A stretch of 64,000 bases of DNA from Bordetella genomosp. 2. Its GTDB lineage: Bacteria; Pseudomonadota; Gammaproteobacteria; Burkholderiales; Burkholderiaceae_B. This document shows, in pieces, positions 30,137-39,044 of the stretch. How positions within the stretch are numbered: the first letter of the stretch is position 1; every line of letters begins with the position of its first letter. The position numbers and the translations under genes are program-made. Below the pieces are notes generated by a model. The model made no database searches. It was not told where the DNA came from and saw only the letters and a list, made by a program, of their open reading frames with translations. The stretch spans positions 1 through 64,000 of the forward strand of contig NZ_NEVT01000008.1 of the NCBI RefSeq assembly GCF_002261345.1. Direction: 5' to 3'.

Positions 30137-30826
30137 TTAAGCCATGGCGCGGGCGCGCCGCATCCGCCGGTCCAGCCAGTTCACGCCGCGGCTGAGGCTG
30201 AAACACACCAGGAAATAGATGATCGCCAGGATGCCGAATACCTGCAGGGGCTTGGTCAGCACCAGGTTATTGACCTGGTTCGCGGCGAACGTCAGTTCGT
30301 TCACGCTGATCACATAACCCAGCGAGGTTTCCTTGATGGTGGAAACGAACTGGCTGGTCATGCTGGGCAGCACGTTGACCAGCGCCTGCGGCAGCACCAC
30401 CTTGCGCATGGTGGTCCAATAGCCCACCCCCAGCGAACGCGCCGCTTCGGTCTGGCCACGCGGGATCGCCTCGATGCCCGAGCGGATCACCTCGGACAAG
30501 TAGGCGCTTTCATAGACGACCAGGGCGCAGATCAGCGTCCAGAAGCCGCTCACCGCTTCGCCGGTCAGCTTGGGCACCACGAAGTAGGCCCAGAAAATCA
30601 GCATCAGCAGGGGCATGCCGCGCACCACGTTGACCAGCAGCGCGCTGGCGCGCCGCAACCAGCCGAACGCGCTGACGCGCGCCAGCGCGATCGCCAGGGC
30701 CAGGGGCAGCGACAACAACAGCCCGCAGGCGGCCAGGATCAGCGTCAGCGCCAGTCCGCCGAGCGGCCCGTGCGGATACTGCCCTACCAGCAGCGTGGGC
30801 CAGTACTGGGCAAGCACATCAAGCAT
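30137..30826 (-). CDS. Polar amino acid ABC transporter permease
   Basis: A 229-residue inner-membrane permease (HisM/GlnP type) with about five hydrophobic segments. The cytoplasmic EAA loop reads [27 protein letters not shown] lies 6 nt before the ATG at 30826. It overlaps the preceding permease gene by 8 bp. Confidence 0.94.
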   Translation of the reverse strand: MLDVLAQYWPTLLVGQYPHGPLGGLALTLILAACGLLLSLPLALAIALARVSAFGWLRRASALLVNVVRGMPLLMLIFWAYFVVPKLTGEAVSGFWTLICALVVYESAYLSEVIRSGIEAIPRGQTEAARSLGVGYWTTMRKVVLPQALVNVLPSMTSQFVSTIKETSLGYVISVNELTFAANQVNNLVLTKPLQVFGILAIIYFLVCFSLSRGVNWLDRRMRRARAMA

Positions 30827-31502
30827 GGCGGCCTCCGCGGTGATAGCGCGCATAGATGTGCGAACCGATGAACATGATGCAGAACGATCCCGCCAGGTAC
30901 ATCGCGGTGGCCAGGCCGAAGGTCGTGAACGTCCGGTAAGTCTCGTTCTCGATCTCGCGGGCCTGGTAGGTCAGCTCGACCACGCCGATCGCCATGGCCA
31001 CGCTGGTGTTCTTGAACAGCAGCAGGGCGCGGCCGATCAGCGGCGGAATCGCGGCGCGCAGCGCCTGCGGCACGATCACGAAGCGCATGCATTGCAGATA
31101 GCTGGCGCCCAGCGCGCGCGCCGCCTCGAACTGCGTTCCGGGGATGGCGCGCAGGCCGCTGCGTATGTCCTCCGCGATATAGGCGGCGGAGCCGAGCGCC
31201 AGGGCGATGGCGGCCAGCGACAGCTCCGCGTTGTGCTCGTACAGCCAGCCGCGCACGCCTTCGGGCAGCAGCTCCGGCATGCCGAAGTACCAGAACAGCA
31301 CCTGCACCAGCAACGGCACATTGCGGTGGTACTCCACATAGGCATCGACCAGCCAGCGACACGGCGCGAGATCGGTCGTGCGCACCACGACCAGCAGCAC
31401 CGCGATGGAAAAGGCCATTACCCAGGCAACCAGGAACAGCTGCACGGTCGTAACCATGCCATCGAGCAACTGGTGTAAGTAGATCGGTTCGAGAAAACCC
31501 AT
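30819..31502 (-). CDS. Polar amino acid ABC transporter permease
   Basis: A 227-residue permease paired with the following one. It has five membrane segments and the EAA loop EAARALGASYLQCMRFVIVPQA. ATG 31502 follows AAGGAG. Two homologous but distinct permeases plus one ATPase and one receptor form the standard polar amino acid importer. Confidence 0.94.
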   Translation of the reverse strand: MGFLEPIYLHQLLDGMVTTVQLFLVAWVMAFSIAVLLVVVRTTDLAPCRWLVDAYVEYHRNVPLLVQVLFWYFGMPELLPEGVRGWLYEHNAELSLAAIALALGSAAYIAEDIRSGLRAIPGTQFEAARALGASYLQCMRFVIVPQALRAAIPPLIGRALLLFKNTSVAMAIGVVELTYQAREIENETYRTFTTFGLATAMYLAGSFCIMFIGSHIYARYHRGGRHA

Positions 31503-31588
31503 GGAAAGAATGTCTCCTTAGGCGCGGACGCCGTCCGGCCGGGTCCGGTTTGCCAGCGGCGCGCCCGGCCGGTAACGCCCACGCCGAC

Positions 31589-31611
31589 GCGGGCCGCCGA
31601 GGGCGGCCCGC
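31589..31611 (-). terminator. Strong hairpin between receptor and permease genes
   Basis: A 10-bp GC stem GCGGGCCGCC / GGCGGCCCGC with a 3-nt loop lies in the 127-bp gap between the receptor stop (31630) and the first permease start (31502). No poly-T follows, so it is more likely a partial terminator or an mRNA-stabilising hairpin that keeps the receptor more abundant than the membrane components, as in other ABC operons. Outer CCGGTA/TACCGG arms extend it. Confidence 0.6.
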
Positions 31612-31629
31612 TACCGGCAATGACGGCGG

Positions 31630-32442
31630 TCAGCCCGCGATCGGGCCAATCTTGAAATCGCGCTTGAGCTTGTACGGCGTTTCCGGTCCGAACCACTTGT
31701 CGAACAGTTGCGCGGCCGCGCCCGAGGCCTCGGCCTCGTCCAGCGCCTGGTTCACCGCCTGCAGGAAGCGCGTTTCGGACTGCCGCACGCCCAGGCCCCA
31801 GGCTTCGCTGAAGACCGGTTCCTCGATCACGCTGACCGGCGCGGTCGGCGGGCTTTGCAGCACCAGCCGGGCCAGCACCAGCTCGGAGGCGAACTGCGCA
31901 TCGACTTTCTTCTGCTGCAGCGCCAGGTACGCGGCCGAGCTGTCGGCGAAGCCCAGCACGCGCGACTTGTCGAGAATGCGCTTGATCTCCCGCTCGGAAC
32001 TCGAGCCTTTGGTCGCCGCGATGCGACGCCCGTTCAGCGCCTCGATAGTGGTCAGGCCGGAATCCTTGCGCACCAGGAGCTTCTGCGGGCTGACATAGTA
32101 GGCGTGGCTGAAGCCGATCTGCTGCGCCCGCTCGGGCGAGTAGCCGAGGTTGGCGGCCAGGATGTCGACGCGCCCTTCGTTCAGTTCCGGCACGCGCGCG
32201 GCGACCGACAGCATCTTGTACTGCACCTTGACGCCCAGCTTGTCGGCCACCAGCTTGCAGACGTCCACGTCGTAGCCGACCAGTTGACGGCTATCGTCCT
32301 GGAAGCTGAACGGCTGCGAAGTGCCCAGGGTGCCGCACAGCAGTTCGCCCTTGGCCTTGATGTCGTCGAGCTGGTCGGCCTGGGCCGCGCCGGCGAAGGT
32401 GGCGGCCGCCACGAAGGCGGCCAGGATGGTGTTGCGTATCAT
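31630..32442 (-). CDS. ABC transporter amino acid-binding protein
   Basis: A 270-residue periplasmic receptor (SBP family 3). The signal peptide is MIRNTILAAFVAAATFAG with an AQA cleavage site. The mature start DDIKAKGELLCGTLG, then GYDVDVCKLVADKLGVKV and GYSPERAQQIGFSHAYY, are typical of glutamate/lysine-type receptors. AAGGGG precedes ATG 32442. The ligand is probably a glutamate-like amino acid, since a matching aminotransferase and aldolase are encoded just upstream. Confidence 0.92.
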   Translation of the reverse strand: MIRNTILAAFVAAATFAGAAQADQLDDIKAKGELLCGTLGTSQPFSFQDDSRQLVGYDVDVCKLVADKLGVKVQYKMLSVAARVPELNEGRVDILAANLGYSPERAQQIGFSHAYYVSPQKLLVRKDSGLTTIEALNGRRIAATKGSSSEREIKRILDKSRVLGFADSSAAYLALQQKKVDAQFASELVLARLVLQSPPTAPVSVIEEPVFSEAWGLGVRQSETRFLQAVNQALDEAEASGAAAQLFDKWFGPETPYKLKRDFKIGPIAG

Positions 32443-32494
32443 CGTTATCCCCTTTTCGGTGGTGGTGGTGAAAGAAGCGCGGCACCGTCCGCGC

Positions 32495-33697
32495 TCAGGA
32501 CAATTTCTCGCAAGCCTGGCGGATCGCCGCGCACCCTTGCCGGATGTCCGCAAGCGACGCGGCGAACGACAGCCGGAAAGTGCCAGGCGCGCCATAGGCG
32601 CTGCCGTCGATGACCGCCACGCCCGCTTCGCGCAGCAGATAGTGGGTCAGGTCGGTATCGGTGCGGATCTCGTCGCCGGCCGGGGTGCGCTTGCCCAGCA
32701 ACTGGCGGCAGTCGGGAAACACATAGAAAGCGCCCTGCGGCTCGACGACCTGCAGGCCTGGCGTGCCGGCCAGCTCCGCCAGGGCGGCGTCGCGGCGCTG
32801 GCGGAATATCGCGGCAAACTCGGCCACGCAGTCCTGCGGGCCCGCCAGCGCTTCCAGCGCGGCGGCCTGGCTCACCGACGACGCGCCCGAGGTGCTCTGC
32901 GATTGCAGGATCGCCATCGCCTGGATCAGCGCCGCGGGACCGGCGCCATAGCCGATGCGCCAGCCCGTCATGGCATAGGCCTTGGATACGCCATTGACCA
33001 CCAGGGCGCGCTCGGCCAGTTCCGGCGCGGCCTGCAAGGGGTGCACCGTGGGGCTGTCCGTGAAGTTCAGCCGCGCATAAATATCGTCGGTCATCAGCCA
33101 GACGTGCGGATGGCGCGCCAGCACGTCGGCCAGCGCCCGCAGCTCGTCGCGGCTGTAGATGGCCCCGGTGGGATTGCTCGGCGCATTCAGCAGCAGCCAC
33201 TTGGTGCGCGGCGTGATGGCGCGTTCCAGCGCGTCGGCGGTCAGTTTGTAAGACGACGCGGGCGAGCTCGCCACCGGTACCGGCACGCCCCCATTGACGA
33301 GCACCATGTCCGGGTACGACACCCAGTACGGCGCCGGGATGATCACTTCATCGCCGTCATTCAGCGAGGCTGCCAGGCCATTGAAGATCACCTGCTTGGC
33401 GCCGGTGCTGACGATGATGCGGGCCACCGGATAATCGACCCCCGTTTCCTCCAGCAACCGCGCGCGCGCCGCCTGGCGCAGCGCCGCGGTGCCCTGGGCC
33501 GGCGGGTACTTGGTCTCGCCGCGCTCCATGGCGGCCACGGCGGCCTGGCGGATGTGCGCCGGCGTCGGGAAATCCGGCTCGCCCACCGTCAGGTCGATGA
33601 TGCGGCGCCCCTGCTCGCGCAGTTCGGCGATGATCGCGCGGGCCGCCACGCTGGGCGACAGCTTGATGCGCTTGATCTTGTCGGCGACGATGCTCAT
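32495..33697 (-). CDS. Class I/II PLP-dependent aminotransferase (AspC/TyrB-like)
   Basis: A 400-residue aminotransferase. Fold-type I landmarks are visible: TVGEPDFPTP, the cofactor-anchoring LNAPSNPTGAIY, the metal-free aspartate region MTDDIYARL, and the Schiff-base lysine in NGVSKAYAMTGWRIGYG. A C-terminal arginine in FRLSFAASL would bind the alpha-carboxylate. Its ATG overlaps the RraA stop (ATGA). It most likely converts the imported amino acid into the 2-oxo acid used by the RraA-type aldolase. Confidence 0.93.
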   Translation of the reverse strand: MSIVADKIKRIKLSPSVAARAIIAELREQGRRIIDLTVGEPDFPTPAHIRQAAVAAMERGETKYPPAQGTAALRQAARARLLEETGVDYPVARIIVSTGAKQVIFNGLAASLNDGDEVIIPAPYWVSYPDMVLVNGGVPVPVASSPASSYKLTADALERAITPRTKWLLLNAPSNPTGAIYSRDELRALADVLARHPHVWLMTDDIYARLNFTDSPTVHPLQAAPELAERALVVNGVSKAYAMTGWRIGYGAGPAALIQAMAILQSQSTSGASSVSQAAALEALAGPQDCVAEFAAIFRQRRDAALAELAGTPGLQVVEPQGAFYVFPDCRQLLGKRTPAGDEIRTDTDLTHYLLREAGVAVIDGSAYGAPGTFRLSFAASLADIRQGCAAIRQACEKLS

Positions 33698-34374
33698 TGG
33701 GCCGCCCCCGCTTTTTCCGCGATGATCCGGTCGACCCACGGCTTGGCATAGGTGCCCGCGCGCAGCTTCTCCTTGATGGCGGCCTCGTCCGCCTCTTTCT
33801 TGAGCGCGAGCGCCAGCACGGCTTCGGCGTGCTGCGCGGGAACGATCACCACGCCGTCGGCATCGCCCACCACCACGTCGCCGGCGCAGGCCACCTGGCC
33901 GCCCACCGCGACCGGCACATTGATCTCGCCCGGGCCTTCCTTGTAGGGCCCGCGATGCGTCACGCCGCGCGCAAAGCAGCCGAACGGCTCCTGCGCGAAT
34001 ACATCGGCGTCGCGCACGGCGCCGTCGATCACGAAGCCGGCCACGCCGCGCGCCCGCGCGTCCATCATCATCAACTCGCCGACCAGGGCGTTGCAGGTAT
34101 CGCCGCCGCCATCCACCACGATCACATCGTCCGCGCCGGCCAGCGCAATGGCCTTGTGGATCATCAGGTTGTCGCCCGGCCGCGTCTTGACCGTCAGGGC
34201 GCGGCCCACCATCCGGCGCGCCCCGGCGTGCAGCGGGCGCAGCCCGTTGACGCCGTACAGGCGATTCATGCAGTCGCTGATCTGGGCGGCGCCGACGGCG
34301 GCGAAACCGGTCAGCACCTCGGCGGCAACGGCCGGGTCGGGCCGGGAAAGAATGCGGAATCCAATGAGGCTCAT
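33694..34374 (-). CDS. RraA-like protein, predicted HMG/CHA-type pyruvate aldolase
   Basis: A 226-residue member of the RraA / demethylmenaquinone-methyltransferase-like family. It contains GDNLMIHKAIALAGADDVIV and the catalytic-type GAVRDADVF (Arg-Asp-x-Asp, metal and substrate contacts in 4-hydroxy-4-methyl-2-oxoglutarate aldolases). True RNase E inhibitors lack the operon context seen here: aminotransferase plus amino acid importer. So aldol cleavage of a 4-hydroxy-2-oxo acid to pyruvate is favoured. First gene of the operon. Confidence 0.85.
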   Translation of the reverse strand: MSLIGFRILSRPDPAVAAEVLTGFAAVGAAQISDCMNRLYGVNGLRPLHAGARRMVGRALTVKTRPGDNLMIHKAIALAGADDVIVVDGGGDTCNALVGELMMMDARARGVAGFVIDGAVRDADVFAQEPFGCFARGVTHRGPYKEGPGEINVPVAVGGQVACAGDVVVGDADGVVIVPAQHAEAVLALALKKEADEAAIKEKLRAGTYAKPWVDRIIAEKAGAAQ

Positions 34375-34567
34375 GGGCAGGCAATCAATGCGTGAATGAC
34401 GGGAAAAAGACCAGCCCGCATTACAAGCCCGATGCCGCCAATCCTCAAAACGATATAAATTCCAACCTATTCACGAAATTTTTTCCTGCATGCGGCGCCG
34501 CGCGGCGGCCGCCTGGCCGTGATGCGTGGCGCTCGGCAGCGGCGGGCGGGCGATTTATGGATAGCGG
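34375..34567 (-). promoter_or_regulatory. Probable promoter region of the rraA-aminotransferase-ABC operon
   Basis: 193 bp between the end of the SnoaL-like gene and the rraA start. The stretch 34444-34490 is clearly AT-rich (TATAAATTCC, AAATTTTTTC), unlike its GC-rich surroundings, as expected for a promoter. I see no gene and no convincing operator palindrome in it. Confidence 0.4.
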
Positions 34568-34973
34568 TCACGCGCCGATCCGCGTGTTGTGCAAGGCCCG
34601 GATGCGCCAGCCGCGGGCCTCCCGGACCAGCACCAGCGTCAGCAGGCCGCGCCGGTCCTCGGGCGCCTGCCCCGCTTCGGCAAAGCCGGCCCATCGCCAG
34701 CTGGCATGAGCCAGCGCCACTTCGCCGGACAGGCAGTCCAGCTCCTCCAGCCGCAGCCGGTAGTTCGGCATCTGCGCGGCGACCGCGGCCGGCGCGGCGC
34801 GGTGCCCGGCCACGTTCTCGGCGCGCGTCTTCCACCACACGCCCCGCCAGGTGATGAAATCGGCGTCGGGGGTAAACAGCTCGCCCCAGCGTTCGAAGTC
34901 GCGCGCGTGCCAGGCCTGCTCGAAATCCCCCATGAGCGCGCGCCGCCTCGATGTCCGCGCGTGTGGTTGCCAT
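34568..34973 (-). pseudogene. SnoaL-like (nuclear transport factor 2 fold) protein gene with a +1 frameshift
   Basis: Translation from ATG 34973, which has AAAGGAG upstream, gives MATTRADIEAARAHG and then leaves the frame. Removing one G from the five-G run (C5 at 34927-34931 on the plus strand) restores a continuous SnoaL-like protein: RAHGDFEQAWHARDFERW, then FTPDADFITWRGVWWKTRA, ending HNTRIGA at 34568. So the gene is broken by one base or carries a sequencing error. An ATG at 34933, created inside the run, could restart translation in frame without the first 14 residues. Its divergent LysR neighbour may be its regulator. Confidence 0.7.
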
Positions 34974-35098
34974 TGTCTTGCTCCTTTCCCGTCTGCTTGC
35001 ATGCCGGATGGCCGGGTCTTATCCTCCCTGAAACACCAATCCATGGCTAGACAGGCACGAATCGACGCACTGTCCATCCACATGAACAATCCAGCGCC

Positions 35099-36016
35099 AT
35101 GAAGCTCAACGATCTTTATTACTTCGTCCAGGTCGTCGACCAGGGCGGCTTTTCCGCCGCCGCGCGCGCGCTCGGCCTGCCGAAGTCGAGTCTGAGCAAG
35201 CGCATCGCGGTGCTGGAGCAAGACCTGGGCGCGCGGCTGATCCAGCGCACCACGCGGCGCCTCGCCCTGACCGAAGCCGGGCACGCCTTCCACCGCCATG
35301 CCGCGGCCGCGCTGCTGGAGGCCCAGGCCGCCCAGGAGGCCGTCACCAGCCGGCTGGCCGAGCCGCGCGGGCTGGTGCGCATCAGCGCCTCGCCGGCCAC
35401 CGTGCAGATGGGGCTGGCGGACATCCTGCCCGGCCTCGCCCGGCGCTATCCGAAGATCCGCATCGCGCTCACGGCGACCCACCGCTATGTCGACCTGATC
35501 CAGGAAGGCATCGACATCGCGATACGCGCGCACCGCCATCCCCTGCCCGACTCGGAACTGGTGCAGCGGCGCCTGGGCTACGCGCCGAACTATCTGGTGG
35601 CCGCGCCGTCCTACCTGGCCGAGCGTGGCCATCCCCGGCAACCCGCCGACCTGGCGGCGCACGACGGCATCTTCACCGACCCGCTGGCGGCGGAAGCGGG
35701 CTGGCGCCTGCACCAGGACGGCGCGGCGCCGGTCGCCGCGCATCCCGCCGCGCGCATCTACGCCGACGACCCGCACACCATGGCGCAAGCCGCCCTGAAC
35801 GGGCTGGCCATCGCCAACCTGCCGCATGGCCTGTGCGGCCCCGCCATCGCGGCGGGCCGCCTGGTGCGCCTGCTGCCCGCGTGGGACGCCGGCGGCGCCA
35901 CCACCACCTTGCTGGTCCCGCACCGGCGCGGCCAGTTGCCATCGGTGCGGGCGGTGCTCGACTACCTGGCCGAGACGCTGCCCGGCCGCACCTGCCCGCC
36001 GCCATGCCCCACGTGA
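35099..36016 (+). CDS. LysR-family transcriptional regulator (CrgA/DmlR type)
   Basis: A 305-residue LTTR starting MKLNDLYYFVQVVDQGGFSA and KSSLSKRIAVLEQDLGARLI, then an effector domain with ISASPATVQMGLADILPG. The N-terminal residues match the CrgA/DmlR subgroup that often regulates adjacent oxidoreductases. It diverges from the frameshifted SnoaL gene and its stop overlaps the next gene (TGATG). Confidence 0.9.
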   Translation: MKLNDLYYFVQVVDQGGFSAAARALGLPKSSLSKRIAVLEQDLGARLIQRTTRRLALTEAGHAFHRHAAAALLEAQAAQEAVTSRLAEPRGLVRISASPATVQMGLADILPGLARRYPKIRIALTATHRYVDLIQEGIDIAIRAHRHPLPDSELVQRRLGYAPNYLVAAPSYLAERGHPRQPADLAAHDGIFTDPLAAEAGWRLHQDGAAPVAAHPAARIYADDPHTMAQAALNGLAIANLPHGLCGPAIAAGRLVRLLPAWDAGGATTTLLVPHRRGQLPSVRAVLDYLAETLPGRTCPPPCPT

Positions 36017-36585
36017 TGACCCGCCAGCAGGCCCTCGGCCAGGCGCTGCGGCTCATCGTCCCGGCCGGCCGGATCGTCTTCATGATGTGCGGCGTGGCGG
36101 GCGCGGGCAAGACCACCTTCGCGCAGGCCCTGGCCGCCCACGGCTGCGAACGCCTGTCGATCGACGAGGAAATCTGGGCCGCCCACGGCGCCTACGCTAT
36201 CGACTATGCGCCCGCCGACTACGCCCGCCTGGGCGCCGCGGCAGAGGAGCGCCTGCGCGCGCGCCTGGAACGCCTGCTGGCCGGCGGCGCCTGCGCCGTG
36301 CTGGACTTCAGTTTCTGGAAAGCCAGCGACCGCGCCGACTACCGCGCGCTGATCGAGCGCCGCCAGCATCGCTGCCAACTGATCTATTTCCGCGTGCCGC
36401 GCGAGGAACTGCGGCGCCGCCTGGCGCAACGCAACCAGCGCCGCGACGCCAACGCCGCCTTCGCGATCGACGACGCGCGGCTCGACGCCTATCTGGCCGG
36501 CTTTGAAGCGCCGCGCGACCCGACGGCGTGGATCGTCGACGACACCGCCGCGGGCAGCGGCCGCACATCAGCAGACACCGCATGA
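36016..36585 (+). CDS. P-loop AAA-family small-molecule kinase
   Basis: A 189-residue protein with a Walker A CGVAGAGKTTFAQAL, a following lid-type substrate region SIDEEIWAAHGAY, and a Walker B-like AVLDFSFW. This is the AAA_33/zeta-toxin-like group that phosphorylates small molecules, including antibiotics and sugars. ATG 36016 overlaps the LysR stop (TGATG); an ATG at 36004 would add four residues. No partner antitoxin is visible, so a toxin role is unlikely. Confidence 0.75.
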   Translation: MTRQQALGQALRLIVPAGRIVFMMCGVAGAGKTTFAQALAAHGCERLSIDEEIWAAHGAYAIDYAPADYARLGAAAEERLRARLERLLAGGACAVLDFSFWKASDRADYRALIERRQHRCQLIYFRVPREELRRRLAQRNQRRDANAAFAIDDARLDAYLAGFEAPRDPTAWIVDDTAAGSGRTSADTA

Positions 36586-36872
36586 GCGGCCTCAGCGTCG
36601 ACGAACACGAGTTGCCCTGCTTCTTCGAAGCCGAACCGCGGCGCGCCGATCCCGACGTGCCGTGGCCGTACAACAGCCTCACCTACCGTGCCAGTATCGG
36701 CGCCTACGAAGTCAGCTTCGGCGTCGCGCCGGCGCACGGCGATCTCTTCCTGGCGGAGATCGTCATTTCCCCCGGCAGCGCCTGTTCCTGGGGCTACGCC
36801 CCACCCCGCCGATTACCCAGGACGCCGCCAGCCGGTCCTGACGCGCCGCCGGCGCGCCACGCCGCAGCCTAG
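36582..36872 (+). CDS. Small hypothetical protein coupled to the kinase
   Basis: A 96-residue protein that I do not recognise. Its first 75 residues (DEHELPCFFEAEPRRADPDV, then a YNSLTYRASIGAYEVSFGVAPAH stretch) look like a folded beta-rich domain. The last 20 residues are Pro/Arg/Ala low complexity and may be frameshifted or degenerate. ATG 36582 overlaps the kinase stop (ATGA), which supports translation. Confidence 0.5.
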   Translation: MSGLSVDEHELPCFFEAEPRRADPDVPWPYNSLTYRASIGAYEVSFGVAPAHGDLFLAEIVISPGSACSWGYAPPRRLPRTPPAGPDAPPARHAAA

Positions 36873-36885
36873 GGTTTTTCCCTAT

Positions 36886-36901
36886 TTGCATACGTATGCA
36901 A
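36886..36901 (+). promoter_or_regulatory. LacI-type operator of the HisD-like operon
   Basis: A perfect 16-bp palindrome TTGCATACGTATGCAA with a central CG lies 59 bp before the HisD-like start. The TTG...CG...CAA layout is the LacI/GalR consensus, and the operon's own third gene is a LacI-family regulator. Autoregulation of the whole operon through this site is therefore likely. Confidence 0.75.
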
Positions 36902-36960
36902 GACCCTGAAAGTGGGCGCCGATTCATCGACCCCATGCCTACGCGCAGAGCCAACAAACC

Positions 36961-38280
36961 ATGATCCGTTACCTGAAGCGCGGCCGCACCGCCGCCGTAA
37001 AGACCGACGACGACGCCAAGGTGCGCGCGACCGTCGAGGCCATCATCCGCGACATCGAGACACGCGGCGACGAAGCCGTGCGCGACTACAGCCGCCAGTT
37101 CGACAATTGGGACCCGGCCGACTTCCGCCTGTCGCGCGCCGAGATCGAAGCGGCCCGCAAGCAACTGTCGGCCCGCGAGATCGAAGACATCGCCTTTGCC
37201 CAGGCGCAGGTGCGCAACTTCGCGCAGATCCAGCGCGACTCCCTGCGCGAGGTCGAGGTGGAAACCTACCCGGGCGTGGTGCTGGGCCACAAGCACGTGC
37301 CGGTCAACGCGGTGGGCTGCTATATCCCCGGCGGCAAGTATCCGCTGCTGGCCTCGGCCCACATGAGCGTGCTGACGGCCAAGGTGGCGGGCGTCAAGCG
37401 CGTCGTGTCGACCGCGCCGCCCTACCAGGGCAAACCCCATCCCGCCATCGTGACCGCCATGGACATGGCCGGCGCCGACGAGATCCTGGTGCTGGGCGGC
37501 GTGCAGGCGGTGGTCGCGATGGCGGTCGGCACCCCCAGCGTGGCGCCGGTCGACATGCTGGTGGGCCCGGGCAACATGTTCGTGGCCGAAGCCAAGCGCC
37601 AGCTGTACGGCCGGGTCGGCATCGACTTGTTCGCCGGTCCCACCGAAACACTGGTGATCGCCGATGACAGCGTGGATGGCGAGCTGTGCGCGGTCGACCT
37701 GCTGGGCCAGGCCGAGCATGGGCCGACCTCGCCCGCGGTGCTGTTGACCGACAGCGAGCAACTGGCGCGCGACACCCTGGCCGAAGTGGAGCGCCAACTG
37801 GCGATCCTGCCGACCGCCGCCATCGCCGCCCGCAGCTGGGCCGACTGCGGCGAGGTCATCGTGTGCGACAGCCGCGAGGAAATGCTGCAAGTGGCCGACG
37901 AACTGGCTTTCGAACACGTGCAGGTCATGACGCGCGACCCAGATTACTTCCTGGCCAGCATGACCAACTACGGCGCGCTGTTCCTGGGGCCGCGCACCAA
38001 CGTCAGCTTCGGCGACAAGGTGATCGGCACCAACCATACGCTGCCCACCAACCGCAATGCCCGCTACACCGGCGGGCTGTGGGTCGGCAAGTTCCTCAAG
38101 ACCTGCACCTACCAGCGCGTCCTGACCGATGCCGCCAGCGCCGCCATGGGCGAATATTGTTCGCGCCTGTGCCACATGGAGAACTTCGCCGGCCATGGCG
38201 AACAGGCCAATATCCGCGTGCGCCGCTATGGCGGCCGGCCCGACCTGCCCTGGTACCAGCCGGTCGAGGCCCAAGCATGA
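36961..38280 (+). CDS. HisD-like zinc/NAD alcohol dehydrogenase (histidinol dehydrogenase superfamily, catabolic)
   Basis: A 439-residue protein of the HisD superfamily. Zinc and catalytic positions appear kept: GQAEHGP (Gln/His), FEHVQ (Glu-His pair), [14 protein letters not shown] (Asp) and [11 protein letters not shown] (His). No other histidine-synthesis gene is nearby, and the segment [20 protein letters not shown] is what I recall from HpsN-type sulfopropanediol dehydrogenases and relatives. So it probably oxidises a diol or hydroxy compound to the acid. First gene behind the palindromic operator. Confidence 0.87.
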   Translation: MIRYLKRGRTAAVKTDDDAKVRATVEAIIRDIETRGDEAVRDYSRQFDNWDPADFRLSRAEIEAARKQLSAREIEDIAFAQAQVRNFAQIQRDSLREVEVETYPGVVLGHKHVPVNAVGCYIPGGKYPLLASAHMSVLTAKVAGVKRVVSTAPPYQGKPHPAIVTAMDMAGADEILVLGGVQAVVAMAVGTPSVAPVDMLVGPGNMFVAEAKRQLYGRVGIDLFAGPTETLVIADDSVDGELCAVDLLGQAEHGPTSPAVLLTDSEQLARDTLAEVERQLAILPTAAIAARSWADCGEVIVCDSREEMLQVADELAFEHVQVMTRDPDYFLASMTNYGALFLGPRTNVSFGDKVIGTNHTLPTNRNARYTGGLWVGKFLKTCTYQRVLTDAASAAMGEYCSRLCHMENFAGHGEQANIRVRRYGGRPDLPWYQPVEAQA

Positions 38281-39044
38281 TCGCCTTGCCCCAGGGGCCC
38301 GATTTCCGGCTCGACGGGCGCCGCGCCCTGGTCACCGGCGGCAGCGGCGGCATCGGGCTGGCCGCGGCCGCCGCGCTGGGCCGGGCCGGCGCCCACGTCA
38401 CGGTGGCCGCGCGCCGCCAGCCGGAGCTGGAGCAAGTGTGCGCGGCCATGCGGGCCGAAGGCATGGACTGCGCCTACGCCGTGCTGAACGTCACCGACTC
38501 CGCCGCCGTGGACGCCTTTGTCGGCGGCGCGGCGCCGTTCGACATCCTGGTGAACAACGCCGGCCTGAACCGCCCCAGGCTGCTGGTGGACCAGTCCGAC
38601 GACGACATCGACGCGGTCCTCGACCTGAACGTCAAGGCGGCCTTCTACACCAGCCGCGCGGTGGCGCGCCGCCTGCTGCAGGCCGGCCTGCCAGGCTCGA
38701 TGATCAACGTGTCCTCGCAGATGGGGCACGTCGGCAGCCCGCGGCGGGCGCTGTACTGCGCCAGCAAGCACGCGCTCGAAGGCATGACCCGCGCGCTGGC
38801 GTGGGAACTGGGCCCGTCCGGCATCCGCGTCAACACCGTGTGCCCCACCTTCATCGAAACCCCCATGACCGAGCCGATGCTGGCCGAGCCGGGTTTTCGC
38901 GACTGGGTCTGCGCGCGCAATGCCCTGGGCCGGGTCGGGCGGCTGGACGAAGTGATGGGCGCGATCGTGTTCCTGGCCGGCCCGGCCTCCAGCCTGGTGA
39001 CCGGCAGCGCGCTGATGCTGGACGGAGGATGGACAGCCGCATGA
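38277..39044 (+). CDS. Short-chain dehydrogenase/reductase
   Basis: A 255-residue [15 protein letters not shown] cofactor motif, DILVNNAG, catalytic Ser in INVSSQMG and YCASKHALE (Tyr-x3-Lys), ending GGWTAA. ATG 38277 overlaps the HisD-like stop (ATGA). It likely oxidises or epimerises the hydroxyl that HisD-like protein acts on. Confidence 0.92.
   Translation: MIALPQGPDFRLDGRRALVTGGSGGIGLAAAAALGRAGAHVTVAARRQPELEQVCAAMRAEGMDCAYAVLNVTDSAAVDAFVGGAAPFDILVNNAGLNRPRLLVDQSDDDIDAVLDLNVKAAFYTSRAVARRLLQAGLPGSMINVSSQMGHVGSPRRALYCASKHALEGMTRALAWELGPSGIRVNTVCPTFIETPMTEPMLAEPGFRDWVCARNALGRVGRLDEVMGAIVFLAGPASSLVTGSALMLDGGWTAA

Noticed and set aside
33694-34374. RraA as a regulator of RNase E
   Set aside because: Arg-Asp catalytic-type motif and coupling to an aminotransferase and importer favour an aldolase.
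36016-36585. Zeta-type toxin of a toxin-antitoxin pair
   Set aside because: The P-loop fold is compatible, but there is no small antitoxin gene next to it; it follows a LysR gene instead.
36961-38280. Biosynthetic histidinol dehydrogenase hisD
   Set aside because: It sits in a catabolic operon with SDR, LacI, Bug receptor and aldolase, and no other his gene is nearby.
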